Origin: Apus apus
Taxonomy: Eukaryota > Chordata > Aves > Apodiformes > Apodidae
Assembly: GCF_020740795.1 (NCBI RefSeq)
Contig: NC_067304.1
Coordinates: 1,912,056-1,976,055 of the forward strand
Direction of reading: 5' to 3'
DNA length: 64,000 nt
Shown here: one piece after another, positions 23,546 through 36,034 of the stretch
How the letters are laid out: every line of letters begins with the position of its first letter
How positions within the stretch are numbered: the first letter of the stretch is position 1
Program-made: the position numbers and the translations under genes
Notes under the pieces: generated by a model
Told to the model about the DNA's origin: nothing
Database searches by the model: none
The model's input: only the letters and a program-made list of their open reading frames with translations

Positions 23546-24599
23546 CCCCCAACTCCTGAAATCAGCAGCAAAGGGAGGAGGAGGTTCCTCACCCACCTTG
23601 TCTCTGCCACGGGACCAGGGGTGGGCTGGAGATGTGGCTGTGTCACCTGGGCTGAGCAGGGAGGCAAAGGAGGAGGAGGTGGCTTCTTCTTGACAATCAG
23701 GGATGAAAAGAGACACGGATGGGAAGGAAAAGGCAGCAGAGGGGAAGAGAAGCTGGTAAGAGCCCTCCTTTGGTGCCCCCAGAAGCCAGGGAAGGAGAGA
23801 TGGGTGAGCAAAGGGGGAAAATCTGAAATTAAACCCTCTGCTGGGTCCTTTCTTCTCCCTGCAGATGATGACAGAAGGTGGTGACCCTGGTGCTTGTAAC
23901 CAGCCTCACTGGAGCCACGGGCAGAGGGGCAGGTTCCCTCCTGCAGAGGACAGGGACAAGCCAAGGGCCACATCCATCCCAAGCAGACATTCCTGCCTCA
24001 CAGAGCCATGAGGCCCAGCCTGGCTCCACTTCATGCCCCAAAACCCTCCCCAAGCAGAGGTCAGAGATGGGGAAACTGAGGCAGGGAGCACACAACAGGG
24101 CTGAGCTGCTGGAACAGCCCTTCTGATGGGGGAAAAAAGGAGGTGCAGGTCCCTTCACCCCTTCCACACACCAGCAGCAGATGAGGGAGCAGCTTTTCCA
24201 GTTCAGGTTATTCCCTCTGAGCCTCCAGACCAAGTCCCTGCAGCAGCTGGAGCCTGGTGCCACCAGAACGCACCTGCAAAGGACTTTCCGTCTGTTCTGG
24301 GGTGGCCGGGTCCGGGTGGCTGAGCTCTGAAAAAACACTCACCCAAGAAATTCGAGTTCCTGTAATGAACCTGAAATGCACCCGGCAGGGGAACTCGTGC
24401 CCCTCCCGGAGAGGAGTTTGTACCGGGAATGAAATCCGCCAGTGCCCCTGCCTGGGGGATGGACACAGCAGCTGCAGCTGCAGCCGCCGCGCGGCTCCTC
24501 GCGGCTCCCCAGGACGGGGGGACCAGCCCCGCAGCCCCCAGGGCAGCTCCAGGGGCTGGGGGCTGGAGCCCACCTGCCACACCTGCGGCTGGGCTGCTG

Positions 24600-25010
24600 G
24601 GGAATCATGGAATCATGAGATGGGTTGGGTGGGAAGGGATCTTCAAGATCATCCAGTCCCACCCCCTGCATGGGCAGGGACACCTCCCACCAGCCCAGGC
24701 TGCTCCAAGCCCCATCCAACCTGCCCTTCAACACTGCCAGGGATGGGGCAGCCACAGCTTCCCTGGGCAACCTGGGCCAGGCTCTCACCACCCTCACAGC
24801 AAAGAATTCCCTCCTCATGTCCAACCTCAAGCTCCCTCTTCCACTTTTCATCCATCCCCCTTGTCCTCTCCCTCCCTGCCCTTGTCCCAAGCCCCTCCCC
24901 AGCTTTCCTGGAGCCCCTTCAGGCCCTGGAAGGTGCTCTCAGGTCTCCTTCTCCTCTCCAGGCTGAACACCCCCAGCTCTGCAGCATCACGTCCCCCCAT
25001 CCCATCCTCT
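24600..25010 (-). mobile_element. CR1 fragment, about 0.4 kb
   Basis: Tail ATCATGGAATCATGAGATGG through the whole 3' UTR and the region before it, ending near the ORF2 C-terminus. Very close to the 33.4-kb copy. Confidence 0.88.
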
Positions 25011-25427
25011 GCCGTGGGGATGAAGCCGCAGGTGGCAAATTTATCACTCCCCACCCCCAAAAAAAAAAGCCAAGAAGGGTCCTGCAGGTGGTGGGAAGTG
25101 GTTGTGCTGTAACTGGTGTGACAGCTCCAGCCAGAAGGGGACACTGGTGCACGTTTTATGTCTGCATGTGCTTCCCATGGAAACCCAGGCACCAAGAGGG
25201 ATTCCCCAGGGCTCCAGTTCCCCTGATTTTCACTCTTAACCCCCCCCCCCCTTCCCCCCCAGTTTCAGCTCACACAGCAGGGGCTGAGGGTGCCAAGGTC
25301 ATTCCCAGTGATGAGAACCCATCCAGCTGCAGTTACCAGACCCAGACCATCAGCCCTGGGGTCATTCGTTGCTGGGAATGAAGGAGCTGGGAATTGTAGG
25401 TGAAAGCTGAGCTGGAAAACCTGCCAA

Positions 25428-25459
<32 letters not shown>

Positions 25460-26456
25460 CTACCGATGCTTCTTGCTCCAGGGAGGAAAACAAGGCTGGA
25501 AACTCATGGAAAAACCTTTCTGCTACCTACAGCCACTGGGTTTAGGGCTCTAAGATCAAGATGTCCATGGGATGTCAACACCAGCTCTCAGGGGTTGCAA
25601 TGAGGGGTTGGTTCACAGCTGTTTCTATAGATATGCCTTTAAATCTCAATATATTCCTCTTTCAATCACCCACCCCTGAGCTGAAAATCCAGGCTTGTCC
25701 CATAATCAGTGTTTTCTCAACCTCCTTCCCTCAGGGCAGGGGGGACAGGGGGGTTTTGGTGGTGGGTACCAGTGCACCAGGTACCAGGAAGGTCCCATTT
25801 CCCCCCTCCCAGCCCCCTCAGCTCACTCACCTGTTGCAAAAATCTGACTTGCCTGCTGGTTTAGGACCCAAATGGGCCTCACGCTGAGCTGGGCAAGAGG
25901 CAGGTGCTTTTCTTGGTGCCAACTAAGTGTCAGGTCCTGAAGCTTCACTCTGAGATGGAGCCAGAGATGCTGGAGGCAAAGGGCAACATGATGGAACAGA
26001 AATGGTCCTGGTGAAGATCAGGCTTTTCCAGCATCTCCCTAAATGCTGTTTTCTTCTCCCAAAGCTCAGCTCTTGCAATCCAAAAAAAGACACCCACACC
26101 TGCTTTCCAGAGAACTCCCAAAGCTGGGCAAGTGGTGGTGATGACCTGTCACATCCCACCCCTTCAGTCCCTTCCACCACCACCCGTGACCAAGCAGAAG
26201 TGATGGGAAAAGCCCTCAGGGACTGGACCCCCCCTGCACTCTCCTTCCTCCATCCTCCCCCCTTTTTCACCCTCAACGTGATGCTGAAAAAGCTGCTGTG
26301 GATCCTGAGCTGGTGTAACTGGGGCAGAGGTGCTCCTGGAAATGAAGGGGATACATATTTTACCTTTTGGGGGATTAAAAAAGAAAAAAAGGGGGGAAAA
26401 AAACCCACTCAGCAACTCCCCACAGTCTCTTGGGCAGGGAGAGGTGATGCTAAAAG
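25011..26456. other. Intergenic, no gene seen
   Basis: C-run plus short (CA)n at about 25427-25458. No coding evidence. Confidence 0.5.
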
Positions 26457-26556
26457 ACTGAGATGTTGGTCAGGAGCTGTTGGACACTGAGATGTTGATC
26501 AGGAGCTCTTGGACACTGAGATGTTGGTCAGGAGCTCTTGGACACTGAGATGTTCA
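26457..26556. repeat. 29-bp tandem repeat, about 3.5 units
   Basis: Three units beginning ACTGAGATGTTGRTCAGGAG at 26457, 26486 and 26515, and a partial one at 26544. Confidence 0.9.
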
Positions 26557-27710
26557 CCAGCCCAGTGACTGTCCCCCCCTACACACCTCCTGGGGGGAAA
26601 TGTTAAAAATCAGTGTTTCAAAATCATAATAATGAGAAGTTTTCTCCTCATCCAGGCTGCTCTTGGGGGGTTGGCTTCTCACTGCTGCCCCAAAAAGGTC
26701 CCCTCCAACCCTGCTCCTGCCAGCTCAGCCCCACAAACCCACCCCCTAACACGCTGTGTGCCCTGAACCAGCTCAGCAAAACTCACTGGTGTCAAACAAA
26801 ACAACCCACAGGAACCCACCTCTCCTCCTCCCCCCCATTATCCAACCTTCTTCCCCCTCCCCGGGTGCTGCAGGGGAGGATGAGGCAGACAGGAGCTGCC
26901 AAAAGCCTGTCACAACATCCCCAGAGCAGGTGAAATACAGCTCAGCACCCTCAAAGAGTCACATCTCGGGTTCGTGTTTCTGTCTGATGATCTAAATCCC
27001 AGCTCAGTTCCCCTCTCGGCTCTGCCTGGCCTCACCCACCTGCCTTAACAGGGTATACCCAGCCGTCCCAGTAAAACCAGTAGCCCCAGGGATGGCCCCG
27101 GGGTTGCTTTGCCTTTGCTAAAGGTCCTTTTCCAACTTCAGGCAGGTGGAGCTGCTCACCAGATCATCAGCCTCACTCCTCAGGTGTTTCCCCTCTTGGG
27201 AAGCTGCTGCTTCCCGGAACGATGCTCTGGCACATGGGGAAACTGAGGCACGGAGGGATGGCTCCGCGGGGCCGGGGGAGCTGAGCCCGGGGCCAAAGGG
27301 TGCAAATCCCCCCCAAAAAAACCCCTCAGCTATGGAGCCAGCCCGGGGTACCACGGGGTATCCCCAGCAAGCCGGGCTGGTCCCAGCTGGGTGGGGACTG
27401 GGAGGGGAGTTTTGGGGCTGGAGAGTTGGAAAGATGCCGTTTGGGAAAAGGCTCCTCCGGCTGCAGCGGCTGCTCCCCCAGCCCGGCAGCCCCGCGGGGC
27501 CCGATCCTGCCCCCAACCCCCCCTCTCCAGCTGCTTTTTCGGCCGCTCACTCCCCGCTCCTTGCTGCTCCGGGAAGGATGCGCAGCCCGGGCAGGAGGGG
27601 GAACACCCCGATGGAATAACCCTCCTGCCGGGAAGCTGCAAACCCAGGAGCCTCTCTCCTCACTTCCCGCTGAGGGACAAGAAAAGGGAACGGGCTGGAA
27701 AAGCAGGAGA

Positions 27711-28139
27711 GGGAAGGAGGGATGGGAGGCAGGGATGGGAAGGAGGGATGGGAGGCAGGGATGGGAAGGAGGGATGGGAGGCAGGGATGGGAAGGAGGGA
27801 TGGGAAGGAGGGATGGGAAGGAGGGATGGGAAGGAGGGATGGGAGGCAGGGATGAGAGGCAGGGATGGGAGACAGGGATGAGAGGCAGGGATGGGAGGCA
27901 GGGATGAGAGGCAGGGATGGGAAGGAGGGATGGGAAGGAGGGATGGGAGGCAGGGATGGGAGGCAGGGATGGGAGGCAGGGATGGGAAGGAGGGATGGGA
28001 GGCAGGGATGGGAAGGAGGGATGGGAGGCAGGGATGGGAAGGAGGGATGGGAAGGAGGGATGGGAGGCAGGGATGGGAAGGAGGGATGGGAGGCAGGGAT
28101 GGGAGGCAGGGATGGGAGGCAGGGATGGGAGGCAGGGAT
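27711..28139. repeat. 13-bp minisatellite, 33 units of four types
   Basis: Unit types GGGAGGCAGGGAT and GGGAAGGAGGGAT dominate; GAGAGGCAGGGAT and GGGAGACAGGGAT are rare and clustered at 27854-27918. Every unit is exactly 13 bp. The open frames on both strands are repeat products. Confidence 0.95.
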
Positions 28140-28144
28140 GGGAT

Positions 28145-28824
28145 GTCCTGCTCGGTACAAACCACCCCTGTGCTGCAGCTTCTCCCCTCCCATTGCACGG
28201 GACAGTTGGATGCTCCTGCTTCAGGACCTACTTCACCTATAATCCTGGTGAGACTGGTCCAGAGTCAGGCTTGAGCTTGGCTGGGTCCAAATGAAGTGCC
28301 CTAATCCCTGGGAGAGGAAAGTAGGGATGGGCTTTCCTCCCCCCCCCCCCCCCCCCCCAAGTGTTTCTCTCTTACTCCTCCCCTCCAAAACCTGACCTGG
28401 GTTTACATCACCTGCTCCCCTTTATACCCAAAACGGTGTCAAAACCCCTCCACAGGCTGGGGGGGGGGCTCAATCCTGACCAGGAGAAGCTGCCAGGGCC
28501 CATAAGGCAAAGCAGCTTTTCCATCCTCCCTTTTGCAGCTGAGGTTTTGAACATTCATTTTTGACCTCAAAGCCCTCGAGCCCTGCAAAAAAAAAGTGCC
28601 TGGCAGGGGGTTGTGTGATGCTCCCAGTGCTCCCAGTGCTTCCAGTGGCCTTGGGGTAAGTCTCATGGGGGTGAACTGGATTTGCAGCACGTTCCCCAAT
28701 GGCTGGAAACCATTTGTGTGCAGGGTGGGACCTGTGGGAAACTGCTCCCTCTGCCAGGTTATGGGGTACCCCGTGCTGGGGATGCCCAAAGGAAGGGCAG
28801 CTTGGTGGGACACACACCCTCTGG
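28145..28824. other. Intergenic, no gene seen
   Basis: Contains a C-run of about 20 at 28340-28360 and a short CCCAGTGCT triplication near 28620. Confidence 0.5.
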
Positions 28825-28912
28825 AAGCTGGTCTGGTGGGAGGTGTCCCTGCCTGTGCAGGGGCTGGACAATCTCGAACATCCCTTCCAACCCAAACCAG
28901 TCTGGGATTTGA
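28825..28912 (+). mobile_element. CR1 3' end fragment
   Basis: CTGGTGGGAGGTGTCCCTGC through CCAACCCAAACCAGTCTGG; the copy is diverged. Confidence 0.75.
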
Positions 28913-30127
28913 TGAAATCAACCCCCCTCCTGCACCCCAGTGCTCAGGGACACAGGTTGGAGTCACACCTGGAGCCAGAACTCACACCCAGAGACCTCCA
29001 ACACCAGCAGCTCCCCGTGCACCAACCCTGTGCCACCAAGAAACGTGGACAAGAATGACAAAAACCAACCTCCCAGCTTCTCCTCAACGTGCCCTCCACG
29101 TGCCTCAGTTTCCCCTCAGCCACCCCAAGACCCTCCCTCCCTCCCCAGCTTCTCCTCCACGGCCCATCCCTCCACCAGAGGGATCCTCCCTGCCAAGATA
29201 AAAGCAAAGCTGTGAATAATTCATGGCTCAATCTTTTTTACCACCATCTGCTGTAAATATTTCAGTAGCCCTGAGATGTCTAGAGCTGAACTTCCAGGAG
29301 GATGAACCTCAGCAGAGCCACCCCAGGGAGAGGGGGGGACAATGCATGGGGAAGGTGGCAGATGCCACGGGGACAAGATGGGACATTTCTTCTGGCTGGG
29401 GAAGGGACAAAAGAGCCCTGGAGGGGAGGAAATCATTGGATCTTGGTAAGGAGCAAATGATCCAGGCCTTTCTGCCCTGCCAAAAAAAACTAGGGATGTA
29501 TTTCCAGTGTAGGGGAATGTTTTATGGAAAGGAACATCCAAGTGACGTGGTTCAACCTCAACACTCTCCTCCCCTCTCCTCTGTTGCCTTCCCTGGGCTG
29601 CAAACCTGGCTGGGATTTCACTTGAATTTGTGGTTGCCAAAAAAAGGGATCAGCAAACCCCCTCTGCTCTGCACCTGGATCCCAGGAAAACAAGGAATTC
29701 TGACGTGGAAATAATAAAACAAAGCCTGCCATGGAAATAACGTGGCCCTGGGTTGGCTCCCAACTCCCAGTACAGCATCTAACCCAGGTACAGGGGCAGC
29801 TACTGGGGATATTTGCCTCATCCCAGTGGATTGGGAATGTCTGGGAGCTCACTGAGGGATCAGGGATTCCCTCCAAGGAACCAACCCCATCCTGACACTG
29901 CTTTGGTTTGACTTTCATTGGTGGTGTGCAGGAGAACAGAACATCCCTGGGAAGCTGCTGAGTGTCTCATCCTGCTCCACCATCACTTTGGGGTTTTGCA
30001 GCCCTTGGGCAATGGTTGGGAGCAACGATTGTCCCCATGTCTGCAGAGATGGTGCTCCTGGGTCCTCAGTTGACAGGTCCCTTTCTGGTCACCTTGTCCC
30101 CTCCACAAACAAGGAGCCTGCATCTCA
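28913..30127. other. Intergenic, no gene seen
   Basis: No coding evidence; short open frames only. Confidence 0.45.
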
Positions 30128-30312
30128 CTGGTGAGAGCCTGGCCCAGGTTGCCCAGGGAAGCTGTGGCTGCCCCAGCCCTGGCAGTGTTGAAGGGCAGGT
30201 TGGATGGGGCTTGGAGCAGCCTGGGCTGGTGGGAGGTGTCCCTGCCCATGCAGGGGGTTGGATCTGGATGATCTTGAAGGTCCCTTCCCACCCAAACCAG
30301 TCTGTGATCTCC
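30128..30312 (+). mobile_element. CR1 3' UTR
   Basis: GAGAGCCTGGCCCAGGTTGC through CCACCCAAACCAGTCTGTG. Close in sequence to the 35.5-kb copy. Confidence 0.87.
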
Positions 30313-31828
30313 CCCAGGCTCTGCCTCAATTCCCTTTGGGGATGCTGAAACTCTGGGCATTACCTTCCTGGAGATGGTTTTCCCCAGGATTGGGGGTTTT
30401 CCAGCTTTGTAAGAGCAGTTTTAAGTGCACCAAGTGGCCTTTGCTCTTGCCTCTCTCCCTGCACCCACCTGTCCTCTTGGGGCTGTTGGTCCTGCTCCTG
30501 GTGAGGCTCTGGTTGAACATCCCTTCATCATCCTCCAGTGAAAAGGCAACCAAAGCCATCCAGGAGGGGTTTTGCCACCAGCTCCAGCCCTTGTCCACAT
30601 CCTGGTGTGATGTCCAAGCTGTCACCCTGGGGAGGAAGGACCAGCCATCACCAGCAGCTCCAACCCATGCCAAGGACCTGCAGCTCCATCACTCCTGTGG
30701 CTTTGGGACCATCCTTGGACAAAACCCAGGTCCAAGATGCCTCCACAGAGCCTCACCTTAGCATCCTTCTCTTAAACACCATTTTGGGGCTGGAAACCTC
30801 TGGAGCCTCTTCGAGGGACTTGGTTGGTTGTCTTCTCTAGCATCAAATGTTGAGTTTGGGCCACCAAAAAAACGTTGCAGTTTGAATATTTGAAGGAACA
30901 TTGCTGAGAAACCAAGAACTTCACTCAGTTTTCACCTTTTCAAAGCCCCTTTTTCCAAACCAACTGAACATTTGGAACCAAAGAGCTTTTGCTTTTCCCC
31001 ACGGGCTGCTTTGAAGAACTTCAAATCTTTCTCATTTACATCCTCCAAGCCAAGTAATTAATCAAAACAATATGTTTCCCACAACACCACCACAAACTAG
31101 AGGCAGCCAGTCAGTGAGTCACCAGTTTGGCTGTGAAGAAAAAAAGAATAATGAACATTTCTCCAGCTCCCTGCTCAGGAACTGCTCTAATCTCTGCACC
31201 AACCCCTGAGGCCAAAGGAGTTGAGGTGGGTCCTGGCCAGATGTGAGGTCTTTTTCTAGGTGTAGGAGGAGGTTTGGGTTATCTGGGCAGGGTTTGCTCC
31301 TTCCTTGGAGGCTGATGGCAGATCTCCAACCTTCTTGGCACCATGGGCTTTGCCTGGTTGACTTATCCCACCCCGTCCTCAGAGATTTTTGGAGCTTGTG
31401 ATGGGGAAGGAGAAGGTGCAGATGAACTTAGCACCAACATCCAGACCAGCTGGAGATGGTTTCCCAGCTCCTCGTTGCTCTTCCCACCTCTGGAAATGAA
31501 GAGAGGGAGGGAGATGTCCATGCACCAGGGGGATTTCACCAGTCTGCATGGATTGAAGGACCCCATGGTGGGGTCATCACCCCCTTTTAGCCCAGGGACC
31601 TCCGTGGGTGCAGCAGAGTTCACTGTGGGTATCTACACATTCCATGAGACCTGTCTGGGCTCAAACTGTCCCTGAACCCCCAGGGCTGATGGTTGGGGGG
31701 GACCCCACTGGTCACAGGGGCATCAGCTGGGGGGGGGGGGGTTTGTCCCACTGCACAAGAGGTGGGAGCAGGATGGAGCCCACAGGGTGCTGGGTGATGC
31801 TGAGGGTGCCCCAGGTGGCTTCAGAAAA
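30313..31828. other. Intergenic, no gene seen
   Basis: Includes a lower-GC part at 30840-31180. No exon was recognised. Confidence 0.45.
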
Positions 31829-32944
31829 AGATGAAGGAAGGAAGGAGGAAGGAAGGAGGGAAGGAAGGAGGGAAGGAAGGAAGGAAGGAAGGAAGGAAGG
31901 AAGGAAGGAAGGAAGGAAGGAAGGAAGGAAGGAAGGAAGGAAGGAAGGAAGGAAGGAAGGAAGGAAGGAAGGAAGGAAGGAAGGAAGGAGGGAGGGAGGG
32001 AGGGAGGGAGGGAGGGAGGGAGGGAGGGAGGGAGGGAAGGAAGGAAGGAAGGAAGGAAGGAAGAAGGAAGGAAGGAAGGAAGGAAGGAAGGAAGGAAGGA
32101 AGGAAGGAAGGAAGGAAGGAAGGAAGGAAGGAAGGAAGGAAGGAGGGAGGGAGGGAGGGAGGGAGGGAGGGAGGGAGGGAGGGAGGGAGGGAGGGAAGGA
32201 AGGAAGGAAGGAAGGAAGGAAGGAAGGAAGGAAGGAAGGAAGGAAGGAAGGAAGGAAGGAAGGAAGGAAGGAAGGAAGGAAGGAAGGAAGGAAGGAAGGA
32301 AGGAAGGAAGGAAGGAAGGAAGGAAGGAAGGAAGGAAGGAAGGAAGGAAGGAAGGAAGGAAGGAAGGAAGGAAGGAAGGAAGGAAGGAAGGAAAGGAAGG
32401 AAGGAAGGAAGGAAGGAAGGAAGGAGGAAGGAAGGAAGGAAGGAAGGAGGGGAGGGCAAGGAGTGAGGAAGGCATGGGAGGGAGGGAGGGAGGGAGGGAG
32501 GGAGGAAGGAAGGAAGGAAGGAAGGAAGGAAGGAAGGAAGGAAGGAAGGAAGGAAGGAAGGAAGGAAGGAAGGAAGGAAGGAAGGAAGGAAGGAAGGAAG
32601 GAAGGAAGGAAGGAAGGAAGGAAGGAAGGAAGGAAGGAAGGAAGGAAGGAAGGAAGGAAGGAAGGAAGGAAGGAGGGAGGGAGGGAGGGAGGGAGGGAGG
32701 GAGGGAGGGAGGGAGGAGGGAGGGAGGGAGGGAGGGAGGGAGGAAGGAAGGAAGGAAGGAAGGAAGGAAGGAAGGAAGGAAGGAAGGAAGGAAGGAAGGA
32801 AGGAAGGAAGGAAGGAAGGAAGGAAGGAAGGAAGGAAGGAAGGAAGGAAGGAAGGAAGGAAGGAAGGAAGGAAGGAAGGAAGGAAGGAAGGAAGGAAGGA
32901 AGGAAGGAAGGAAGGAAGGAAGGAAGGAAGGAAGGAAGGAAGGA
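31829..32944 (+). repeat. 1.1-kb purine-only tetranucleotide tract (GGAA)n/(GGGA)n
   Basis: Blocks of GGAA alternate with blocks of GGGA (about 31987-32037, 32142-32195, 32478-32503, 32672-32742). Rare breaks include GAAGAAGG near 32061 and a short mixed segment at 32448-32477, whose C and T bases are the only pyrimidines. The 419- to 596-residue Phe/Leu/Pro/Ser frames across it are artefacts. Confidence 0.96.
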
Positions 32945-33389
32945 AAAAAAGGGGCCAAAAAAAAAAAAAACAACCCCATCACTGAGATGAACCCTCAGGA
33001 TGATCAATTCTCCCAGAAGGCCCCAGGACATCTGGCGGGTTCGTTCTGTTCTGAGTGGTTTATAGATTTCCTCTAAATCTGGAGATGGAGCTGCTGGTGT
33101 GTCCAGGAGAGCCCAGACCTTGGAGGGGGGGACAAGGGACAGGGTTGGGGACTTGGGCCCTTCCTCCTTTCTCCCCCAGCAGGAAGATTTAGCAGCAGGT
33201 GAGGGGTTCATGGGGGGGACACCCCGGTCAATGCTCCTTCCCAGCCAGGGTAAGAGCACCTGGTGCACAGCCAAGGGCAGTGACCCAGCAGGGGGATGGG
33301 GTCTCCAGAGCACCCATGGGACATAAACCCTCCTTGTGTTGAGGGTTTGGGCTAAAGGGACATGCTCAAGGCCTTGTAGGAGGGAGACA
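32945..33389. other. Intergenic, no gene seen
   Basis: Short stretch between the purine tract and CR1; A-run at 32957-32971. Confidence 0.5.
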
Positions 33390-34155
33390 ATCATAGAGTC
33401 ATGGGATGGTTTGGGTTGGAAGGGACTTTGAAGATCACCCAGTTCCAACCCCCTGCATGGGCAGGGACACCTCCCACCAGCCCAGGCTGCTCCAAGCCCC
33501 ATCCAACCTGCCCTTCAACACTGCCAGGGATGGGGCAGCCACAGCTTCCCTGGGCAACCTGGGCCAGGCTCTCACCACCCTCACACCAAAGAATTTCCTC
33601 CTCATCTCCAACCTCCATCTCCCTCTCCCAGTTTTCATCCATCCCCCCTCATCCCATCCCTCCCTGCCCTTGTCCCAAGCCCCTCCCCAGCTTTCCTGGA
33701 GCCCCTTCAGGCACTGGAAGCTGCTCTAAGGTCTTCCTGGAGCCTTCTCTTCTCCAGCCTCAACACCCCAACTCTCCCAGCCTGTCTCCAGAGCAGAGCT
33801 GCTCCAGCCCTCCCATCATCTCTGTGGCTCCTCTGGACTCTCTCCAACAGCTCCATGTCCTCCCTGTGTTGGGGGCTCCAGAATTGGACCCAGTTCTCCA
33901 GGTGGGGTCTCACCAGAGCAGAGGGGACAATCCCCTCCCTGTCCTGCTGGTCCCTCTGCTGGTGACACAGCCCAGGACAGGGTTGGTTTCTGGGCTCCAG
34001 CACATGGTGCCAGCCTATGTTGAGCTTCTCATCCACCAACACCCCCAAGTTCTCCTCAGGGCTGCTCTCCACCCATTCTCTACCCAACATGGAGCTGTGC
34101 TTGGGATTGCCCCAAAAGGCAGAACATCCTTCCCAGTGGTGCCCAGGGCCAGGCT
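33390..34155 (-). mobile_element. CR1 fragment, longest in the window
   Basis: From the tail (ATAGAGTCATGGGATGGTTT) through the 3' UTR into ORF2. On the minus strand, 34252-33707 stays open and shows [38 protein letters not shown] and LEKRRLQEDLR, the CR1 ORF2 C-terminus. It is 5' truncated and inactive. Confidence 0.9.
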
Positions 34156-35507
34156 GGCTTGTGGACACGATCCTGCATTGATGTATCCCCCCCAGCTCTG
34201 CCAAGTCCCAGTGGTGAGGACCCCAGAAGGGGTGCAACCACCCCACTAACATCTCCTCTTCATCTCACTCCAAGGATCTGCTTACCTTGGACTGGAAAGG
34301 TGGGGGAAAAAGGTGGAGAAGAGATTCTTCTTCATGCTTAAACATTCCCACCTCATCCCAAGGGGAGCTGCACTCTGGCACCATCTAGAAGAGTTTGGAG
34401 AAGTTTCCATCCAAGCCAACAAATGGTTGGGGGTGAGAAACCTGGAGTTGGAGGGAAGTGACTCATCAATCCACTCATCATTTATTTATAAAACCTGCAG
34501 ATATGAGATGAGGAGTTGAGGCCATCAGCCAACCACGGCCATCAGAGGGGCCTTGGGGGGGGAAAATGGACAACCAGGCAATAGCTCTCAGAGGAAGGTC
34601 TTGTCTGGAGGGTCAGATCAATAGGGAGAAGCATCATTATGAGACTTCTTGTCTCTCCCAAAGCCGTTGAAAATCTCCCCATCCTTCCCAATGCTTTTAT
34701 GAAACAAGCAGGAAGTCACTAAAGAGGAGTGGCTTTGATCCAGGGTGGAAACATCTCCAGGACATGCTGAGAAGGAGGTTCTTCACTCCTGAGGCACTTG
34801 GGTTCAGCCCCATCTCCCTGTGGATGCTTCATCATGGTCCTTGCAGTGTTTCTTGCTCCTCTGTTGGGCATGGAAATCCTCTGGTGGAGAAGACACATCT
34901 GCCTGGCTTGGGAATGTGTGGTCATCAGGCAGCTCCTGTGGGCATCGACCTCACCAGAGATTAAGAGAGACCCAGGAATAGAGGAAACCTTTAGGAGGAA
35001 CATCTTGTAGCTCCTACTGCACGGAAATGTGTGAAATACCTCGAGGCAGAGTCTGGACAATTCCCTCTGGATGAGCCTCCCTTCTCCCGCAGGACTTGGA
35101 CACCTGCACCATCACCTCCACCCACCCTGCCCAGCAAAATTTCACCCTGAGTGAAGCCAGGGAAGCAGGATCTCTTGGCATTTTAAGGTCCACTCACTGG
35201 CAAAGTAAGGCCTGAGCTTCATCAGGAGTAAAACTGGAGGGAATCCAGGGACATGTGAAGGGTGAGGGAACCAGGGCGGTGGCAGAGGTGGGGACTCTGG
35301 CAGCTCTGGCAACCAAAAGCACCCTGAGCTGGGTGGTTGGGGAGGAACCAGCTCAGTAGACCAGAAAATACAGTGCTGAGCTGTCACCAAGCCCTGTAGA
35401 CCCTCACGTTGTCCTGGGAGCCTTGGTGCTCCTCTGGCTTTCTCTTGTGGCACCAGAAACCACATTATGAGCAACGATGACTGGAGGGCATGAGAAGATG
35501 CCTCCTG
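34156..35507. other. Intergenic, no gene seen
   Basis: No coding evidence. Confidence 0.45.
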
Positions 35508-35670
35508 TTGTCCAGGGAAGCTGTGGCTGCCCCAGCCCTGGCAGTGTTGAAGGGCAGGTTGGATGGGGCTTGGAGCAGCCTGGGCTGGTGGGAGGTGTCC
35601 CTGTCCATGCAGGGGGGTTGGAACTGGATGATCTTGAAGATCCCTTCCCACCCAAACCATCCCAGGGTTT
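35508..35670 (+). mobile_element. CR1 3' UTR
   Basis: TCCAGGGAAGCTGTGGCTGC through CCACCCAAACCATCCCAGG. Very similar to the copy at 30.1 kb. Confidence 0.87.
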
Positions 35671-36034
35671 GCTGTGGGGACAGACAACACCTACAGGAAC
35701 CTGGAGCCTTATTGACTCAGCTCCTCATCTCTCACACGTATGGAGGCATCTGCAGGAGAACTTCATGGACTCTTGTTGCCAGGAGCACCATCATAGACAG
35801 CAGAGAGAAAGAGGTCCCCCTGCACACCTCAATCATCTGCCTCAATGGAGACATCTGCCTTCAGGCCAGAAGAGGAATTCCTCAAATTCCTGCATTCCTG
35901 GTGAAAGGGCTCAGGGAAACAGCACAGATGGACCAGAGGTCACGGGCAGTGTGATGGATGCCACCCAGCAGAGACACATGAGGACCCTGCAGGCCTCTAG
36001 TGCCCCCAAAACTGCTTCTCCCAAGTGGTTACAA

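Noticed and set aside
24257-25381. 374-codon plus-strand frame
   Set aside because: Mostly antisense of a CR1 copy and its flanks; no domain recognised.
27326-28294. Open frames up to 290 codons rich in PSLPPIPASHP / GWEGGMG
   Set aside because: Products of the 13-bp minisatellite.
31608-33502. Very long open frames on both strands (460, 419 and 596 codons)
   Set aside because: They are translations of the GGAA/GGGA repeat; a 4-bp repeat without stop codons is open in all frames.
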